NCBI RefSeq assembly: GCF_000219625.1
Contig: NC_018213.1
Span: 1,854,055 to 1,918,054 of the forward strand
DNA from: Zymoseptoria tritici IPO323
Lineage: Eukaryota; Ascomycota; Dothideomycetes; Mycosphaerellales; Mycosphaerellaceae
Direction of reading: 5' to 3'
Length of the DNA: 64,000 bases
Shown here: one piece after another, positions 63,625 to 64,000 of the stretch
How the letters are laid out: each line of letters begins with the position of its first letter
Numbering within the stretch: the first letter of the stretch is position 1
Notes under the pieces: generated by a model
Database searches by the model: none
Seen by the model: only the letters and a program-made list of their open reading frames with translations
Told to the model about the DNA's origin: nothing
Position numbers and translations under genes: made by a program

Positions 63625-64000
63625 ATGGCGCCCAGCACCCCCCTAATCAACCGGATCAAAGTCCAGCTTAAACTGAGCATAGCCCGCCTACGAATGGTCC
63701 AACAAAAAGACGCCGCAGTCGCAAAGCTTCAAAGACGAGAAATGGCCCAACTACTAGAGGTCGGCAAGATTGAAAGCGCCAAAATCCGCGTTGAGAACAT
63801 CATCCGATCAGACCTCAACAGCGAGCTCCTCGAGATCCTCGAACTATACTGCGAACTGCTCACAGCACGCGCGGGACTGCTTGAAGCGAAAGAGTGCGAT
63901 CCTGGCTTGGAGGAGGCGGTGCAGAGTATCATTTACTCGGCGCCGAAGATCAGTGGAGTGAAAGAGTTGAGTCAGGTCAGGGCGCTGTTGGCGGAGAAGT
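63625..64000 (+). CDS. ist1: IST1 homolog (ESCRT-III regulator of Vps4), 5' part
   Basis: Regulates Vps4 in multivesicular-body sorting. The first 125 residues are present and the right edge cuts the gene. Family hallmarks are LKLSIARLRMVQQKDAAVAK at about residues 16-35, REMAQLLEVGKIESAKIRVE at about 38-57 and IRSDLNSELLEILELYCELL at about 60-79, the paired long helices of the ESCRT-III core. No intron is needed in the visible part. The C-terminal MIT-interacting motifs would lie beyond the window. Confidence 0.93.
   Translation, partial: MAPSTPLINRIKVQLKLSIARLRMVQQKDAAVAKLQRREMAQLLEVGKIESAKIRVENIIRSDLNSELLEILELYCELLTARAGLLEAKECDPGLEEAVQSIIYSAPKISGVKELSQVRALLAEK

Noticed and set aside
1..64000. 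CRISPR arrays, rRNA, prophage, retrotransposon
   Set aside because: No evenly spaced short repeats, no rRNA or tRNA-like signatures that fold, no reverse transcriptase or integrase motifs in any frame.

Overview
The window is nuclear DNA of a filamentous ascomycete. Genes carry short introns (about 50-90 nt) with fungal GT...CTRAC/CTGAC...AG signals, several products are Pezizomycotina families (bifunctional pseudouridine enzyme, BLI-3, DUF6536, Gpr1/Fun34 acetate transporter, Zn2Cys6 factor), and intergenic regions are compact. Gene content and style suggest a Dothideomycete, possibly Mycosphaerellales/Capnodiales, but the sequence alone does not fix this. No rRNA, tRNA or CRISPR array was recognised. 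I count 25 likely intact or edge-truncated genes, one clear pseudogene and one truncated gene copy.

Layout. 0-9.6 kb: a biotin-dependent carboxylase (cut by the left edge), CDC7 kinase divergent from condensin subunit CND1, and a copper amine oxidase ending in a peroxisomal SKL. 9.6-13.9 kb: a gene-poor gap. 13.9-17.5 kb: an AT-hook/Zn2Cys6 transcription factor and a Cys/Ser-rich surface protein. 18.9-31 kb: FEN1 nuclease, VTC4 polyphosphate polymerase, an orphan gene between two related repeats, BLI-3, a kinase-like protein, a SET protein and an F-box protein. 31-34.3 kb: a RING/ankyrin protein and a DUF6536 membrane-protein gene broken by two tandem duplications. 35-40.6 kb: dihydrolipoamide dehydrogenase, cytosolic asparaginyl-tRNA synthetase and an acetate transporter. 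40.6-48.5 kb: the accessory part, with a TIR element, a Yippee protein, a 182-bp tandem repeat, a perfect hairpin, and a tandem family of tiny secreted cysteine peptides whose promoters were duplicated and partly inverted. 48.5-64 kb: bifunctional pseudouridine glycosidase/kinase, OST1, UTP20, a CWF19/Drn1-like protein and IST1 (cut by the right edge).

The housekeeping genes are conserved and stand alone rather than forming a pathway cluster. The divergent CDC7/CND1 pair shares a promoter with two ACGCGAC boxes, in keeping with cell-cycle control. The most notable region is 43.6-48.5 kb. There, two complete genes and one truncated copy encode peptides of about 50 residues with a signal peptide and the same cysteine frame, CC-x13-C-x3-C (C-x2-C in the truncated copy), each split by one intron and each ending in an exon of exactly 15 codons. 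A second unlisted element is a family of at least six short foldback repeats (about 65-90 bp) scattered through intergenic DNA across the window.
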